Below are positions 6,107 through 8,091 of a DNA stretch of 8,091 nucleotides, piece after piece. The stretch's first letter is position 1, and every line of letters starts with the position of its first letter. A program made the translations under genes and the position numbers. The notes below the pieces were generated by a model, which ran no database searches, was not told the origin of the DNA, and saw only the letters and a program-made list of their open reading frames with translations. The DNA comes from DASXTB01 sp036505615 (GTDB lineage Bacteria > Acidobacteriota > UBA6911 > JACQSX01): the NCBI GenBank assembly GCA_036505615.1, contig DASXTB010000437.1, forward strand, positions 1-8,091, written 5' to 3'.

Positions 6107-7795
6107 TTATTTTTCCGTAACTGCCAGCACCTGGTCTGCCTTTACATCCTTCAGGATCTGAATGGTACCGCTTGGCCATGTAATCTGAAGCTCTTTCACG
6201 AGAGTATCCCGACCAAGGCCGACGTGAACGCGCCGGTCTGAGGCACAGCCATAGCCGACTGCCGTGTTAACGTGGTTGTACTGGGCGCCTGAAGCGGTCA
6301 GGACCTTGATCTTGGCGCCTGCACCGTCTCGATTGCTCTTCGTACCGACCGTCTTGACCAGCAGCCAGTGATTCTGTGTTGGGCTGACATTTCGCCACAC
6401 CTCCAGAGGTCCGTTTAGGGCAGATACCACGACGTCAACGCGGCCGTCGTTGTCCAAATCCCCGAAGGCGGCGCCGCGATGGACAGCCTTTCGCTTAAAA
6501 TCAGGGCCTGCTGCCGAGCTGCCATCGGCGAACCGGCCGTTTTTAAGGTTTACGAAGACCGAGTTGGAGAGGGGAACCCGGGCGCTGTAGAATCCGTCCG
6601 GGTCCATTACATCGCCGCAGGCTGCAAAAAGGTCTTTCCACCCATCATTATTGAAATCAAAGATGCCATTGCTCCAGCCGGATTTGCTATTGCTCATGAC
6701 GGCCAAGCCGCTGGGATAAGTTTGGTCCTCAAAGAGATTCTTGCCCACGTTGCGGTAGAACGGCATCGTTTCACCAACCATGGCTGTCTCGAAGAGATCG
6801 GGAAGTCCATCGTTGTCCACATCTCTGGCGTCGACTCCCATCCCGGATACAGCCGCCCCCCTGTCGGTGTACGCGACCAAGGCCTCGACTGCCATCTCCT
6901 TGAAAGTGCCATTGCCCTGATTATGGAAGTAACTGCCGGGAAGTGTATCGTTGGCGACGAAAACGTCCGGCCAACCGTCGCCGTCAAAATCGGCAACACC
7001 CAGCCCCATACCCTTGCCGATCGCCTTACGGATGCCCGAGGAAACAGAGACGTCAGTGAAGGTGCCGTCATGGTTATTATGGAAGAGTGAATTCGGGAGA
7101 CCCTTGTAATGCTTGGGATGGCAGTAATCGGGCAAACCATTGACGGGGCAAACCGGCTCGGTTTCCGGATCCCAGACGCAGTAGTTGGAAACAAACAGGT
7201 CCAGCCAGCCGTCGCGATCGTAATCCACCCACGCAGCCGACACCGCCCAAAGGGTGCCGTACTCTGGATCTCGCTTGGATAATCCCGCCTTAGCAGTCAC
7301 ATCTGCAAAGGTTCCGTCGCCGTTGTTGTGATAGAGGATATTTTCCCGCAGGCCGGCCACGAAAATATCCTCAAAGCCGTCGTTGTCGAAATCTCCGATC
7401 GCAACTCCGAGATTGTAGCCTCGGCCGCGGACACCGGCCTTGCCGGTAACATCCTCAAAGGATCCATCACCCCGGTTCTTGAAGAGCCGGTTGTAGTAGG
7501 ATGGGTCGCTCTTTTCGAGACCGGGCATGGATGCGCCATTTACCGCGTATATGTCGAGCAGCCCGTCGTTGTTGTAATCGAAGAGCGCCACGCCGCCCAC
7601 CATGGTTTCAGGTTGGTGCTTGCGAGAGGTCTTGCCGGGATTGGTTATAAATTGCAGGCCGGGCGGCTGAATTAGCTGAAAGGCAACCGGATCGAAAGAG
7701 GGTTGGGCCTTTGCTCGCAAGAGCAGTAATTCCAGGAGACAAAGCAAAAAGAAGATGAGCAGTGTGACCAATGACACCACCAGACGATCACTCAC
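6107..7795 (-). CDS. Secreted CRTAC1-like protein with FG-GAP/VCBS repeats and ASPIC/UnbV domain
   Basis: This 562-residue protein is predicted to be an exported beta-propeller. A signal peptide occupies residues 1-30 (hydrophobic core, then RAKA-Q). Seven Ca2+-binding-loop motifs of the DxDxDGxxD type follow at about 73-81 (DYNNDGLLD), 135-143, 191-199, 269-277, 325-333, 380-388 and 446-454 (DLDNDGRVD), most paired with NNGDGTF-like turns. A CPVNGLPDYCHPKHY segment at about 216-230 is typical of the family and may form a disulfide. The C-terminal ASPIC/UnbV domain spans about 483-560 (NRDGAGAKIKV, VGYGCASDRRVHVGLG, ITWPSGT). GTG at 7793-7795 is chosen because GGAG lies 8 bases upstream at 7804-7807. 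A TTG start at 7825 would add 10 residues without a ribosome site. Such proteins are thought to act in cell-surface binding. The precise role is unknown. Confidence 0.9.
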   Translation of the reverse strand: MSDRLVVSLVTLLIFFLLCLLELLLLRAKAQPSFDPVAFQLIQPPGLQFITNPGKTSRKHQPETMVGGVALFDYNNDGLLDIYAVNGASMPGLEKSDPSYYNRLFKNRGDGSFEDVTGKAGVRGRGYNLGVAIGDFDNDGFEDIFVAGLRENILYHNNGDGTFADVTAKAGLSKRDPEYGTLWAVSAAWVDYDRDGWLDLFVSNYCVWDPETEPVCPVNGLPDYCHPKHYKGLPNSLFHNNHDGTFTDVSVSSGIRKAIGKGMGLGVADFDGDGWPDVFVANDTLPGSYFHNQGNGTFKEMAVEALVAYTDRGAAVSGMGVDARDVDNDGLPDLFETAMVGETMPFYRNVGKNLFEDQTYPSGLAVMSNSKSGWSNGIFDFNNDGWKDLFAACGDVMDPDGFYSARVPLSNSVFVNLKNGRFADGSSAAGPDFKRKAVHRGAAFGDLDNDGRVDVVVSALNGPLEVWRNVSPTQNHWLLVKTVGTKSNRDGAGAKIKVLTASGAQYNHVNTAVGYGCASDRRVHVGLGRDTLVKELQITWPSGTIQILKDVKADQVLAVTEK

Positions 7796-7886
7796 CGATC
7801 GATCTCCATAATCTGTGAATATCAAGGAAACACCGCCGCCTCTTGAAACAAATCTTAGAAGACCCAGGCCGCGCTTCGGAGTGCTA
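7796..7886. other. Upstream region of the CRTAC1-like gene
   Basis: This short region lies between the start codon and the inverted-repeat element. Apart from the GGAG site I see no convincing promoter pair. If the promoter is farther out, the repeat element lies within or beyond it. Confidence 0.4.
7804..7807 (-). promoter_or_regulatory. Ribosome binding site deciding the CRTAC1-like start
   Basis: GGAG on the minus strand lies 8 bases before GTG at 7795. It favours this start over TTG 7825, which has no purine-rich site in range. The shorter protein also has a more compact signal peptide. Confidence 0.6.
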
Positions 7887-8091
7887 GCGTGTGGCCCAGG
7901 GCGAAGCGCAGCGGAGCCCTGGGACAGCGAAACACTATTAAAAGAACCAGCCCGTCCCGGACGGGCGACAGATCGTTGGAGATTTGCGACGATATTTCTG
8001 CCGCCCGTCCCCCTACGGCGGGACGGGCTTTTGATATCTAAAGAATCTCAGATTCCCAGGGCTCCGCTGCGCTCCGCGCTGGGCCACACGC
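7887..8091. repeat. MITE-like element bounded by 37-bp inverted repeats, running to the window edge
   Basis: The left arm 7887-7923 (beginning GCGTGTGGCCCAGGG) and the right arm 8055-8091 are reverse complements at 35 of 37 positions. The left arm has an internal 7-base stem, CCCAGGG/CCCTGGG, and the right arm a near-perfect equivalent. Inside lie two further hairpins: GCCCGTCC-C-GGACGGGC at 7950-7966, and a 9-base-pair stem at 8003-8028. There is no coding capacity. The right arm ends at the last base, so the true end and any target duplication cannot be seen. It lies about 90 bases upstream of the CRTAC1-like start. Confidence 0.65.
8003..8032 (+). terminator. Terminator-like hairpin inside the edge element
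   Basis: GCCCGTCCC (8003-8011) pairs perfectly with GGGACGGGC (8020-8028) around an 8-base loop and is followed by TTTT. This looks like an intrinsic terminator for plus-strand transcription. No plus-strand gene precedes it here, so it may only be part of the repeat. Confidence 0.35.

Noticed and set aside
6479..7090. 203-codon plus-strand open frame opposite the CRTAC1-like gene
   Set aside because: It is antisense to the repeated Asp-rich motifs. Repeated GTC/ATC-type codons in the complement keep the frame open without coding meaning.
7796..7825. TTG start giving a 572-residue CRTAC1-like protein
   Set aside because: TTG 7825 has no ribosome site in range, while GTG 7795 has GGAG at 8 bases and gives a compact signal peptide.

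Overview
The window looks like chromosomal DNA of an Acidobacteriota-type bacterium with moderately high G+C. That placement is inferred from gene content, not from a marker gene. The pointers are a large Oar-like outer-membrane receptor with an N-terminal carboxypeptidase-regulatory domain, a secreted FG-GAP/ASPIC-UnbV (CRTAC1-type) protein, a secreted TPR protein, and intergenic spaces crowded with palindromic dispersed repeats. No rRNA, tRNA, transposase, CRISPR array or phage gene is visible.

Layout from left to right. (1) Positions 1-180, minus strand: N-terminal piece of a secreted protein cut by the window edge. (2) Positions 181-556: divergent intergenic region with a head-to-head pair of dispersed repeats and a G+C-rich hairpin. 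(3) Positions 557-1780, plus strand: a 407-residue exported TPR protein. (4) Positions 1781-2388: convergent intergenic region holding a tandem G+C-rich motif, a composite inverted repeat of about 270 bp with nested hairpins, and a second hairpin of the CTCTGCG type. (5) Positions 2389-5766, minus strand: a 1125-residue TonB-dependent-receptor-like protein. (6) Positions 5767-6106: its leader and promoter region, with a hairpin capped by a UUCG-type loop, a possible 21-codon upstream ORF overlapping the receptor start by ATGA, and a third copy of the dispersed repeat. (7) Positions 6107-7795, minus strand: a 562-residue CRTAC1-like protein, probably started at GTG 7795. (8) Positions 7796-8091: a short upstream region followed by a roughly 205 bp element bounded by 37-bp inverted repeats, which runs to the window edge.

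All four proteins carry export signals, so the window encodes envelope functions. The CRTAC1-like gene and the receptor gene point the same way but are 340 bp apart, and the receptor has its own candidate promoter, so they are probably separate transcription units. Pairing of such receptors with FG-GAP and TPR proteins would fit binding and uptake of an extracellular polymer or organic compound. No substrate can be read from the sequence, and no SusD-like partner, TonB/ExbBD or degradative enzyme lies in the window. The least ordinary signals are the receptor leader and the three repeat families. I see no clear evidence of a wholly new multi-gene system.
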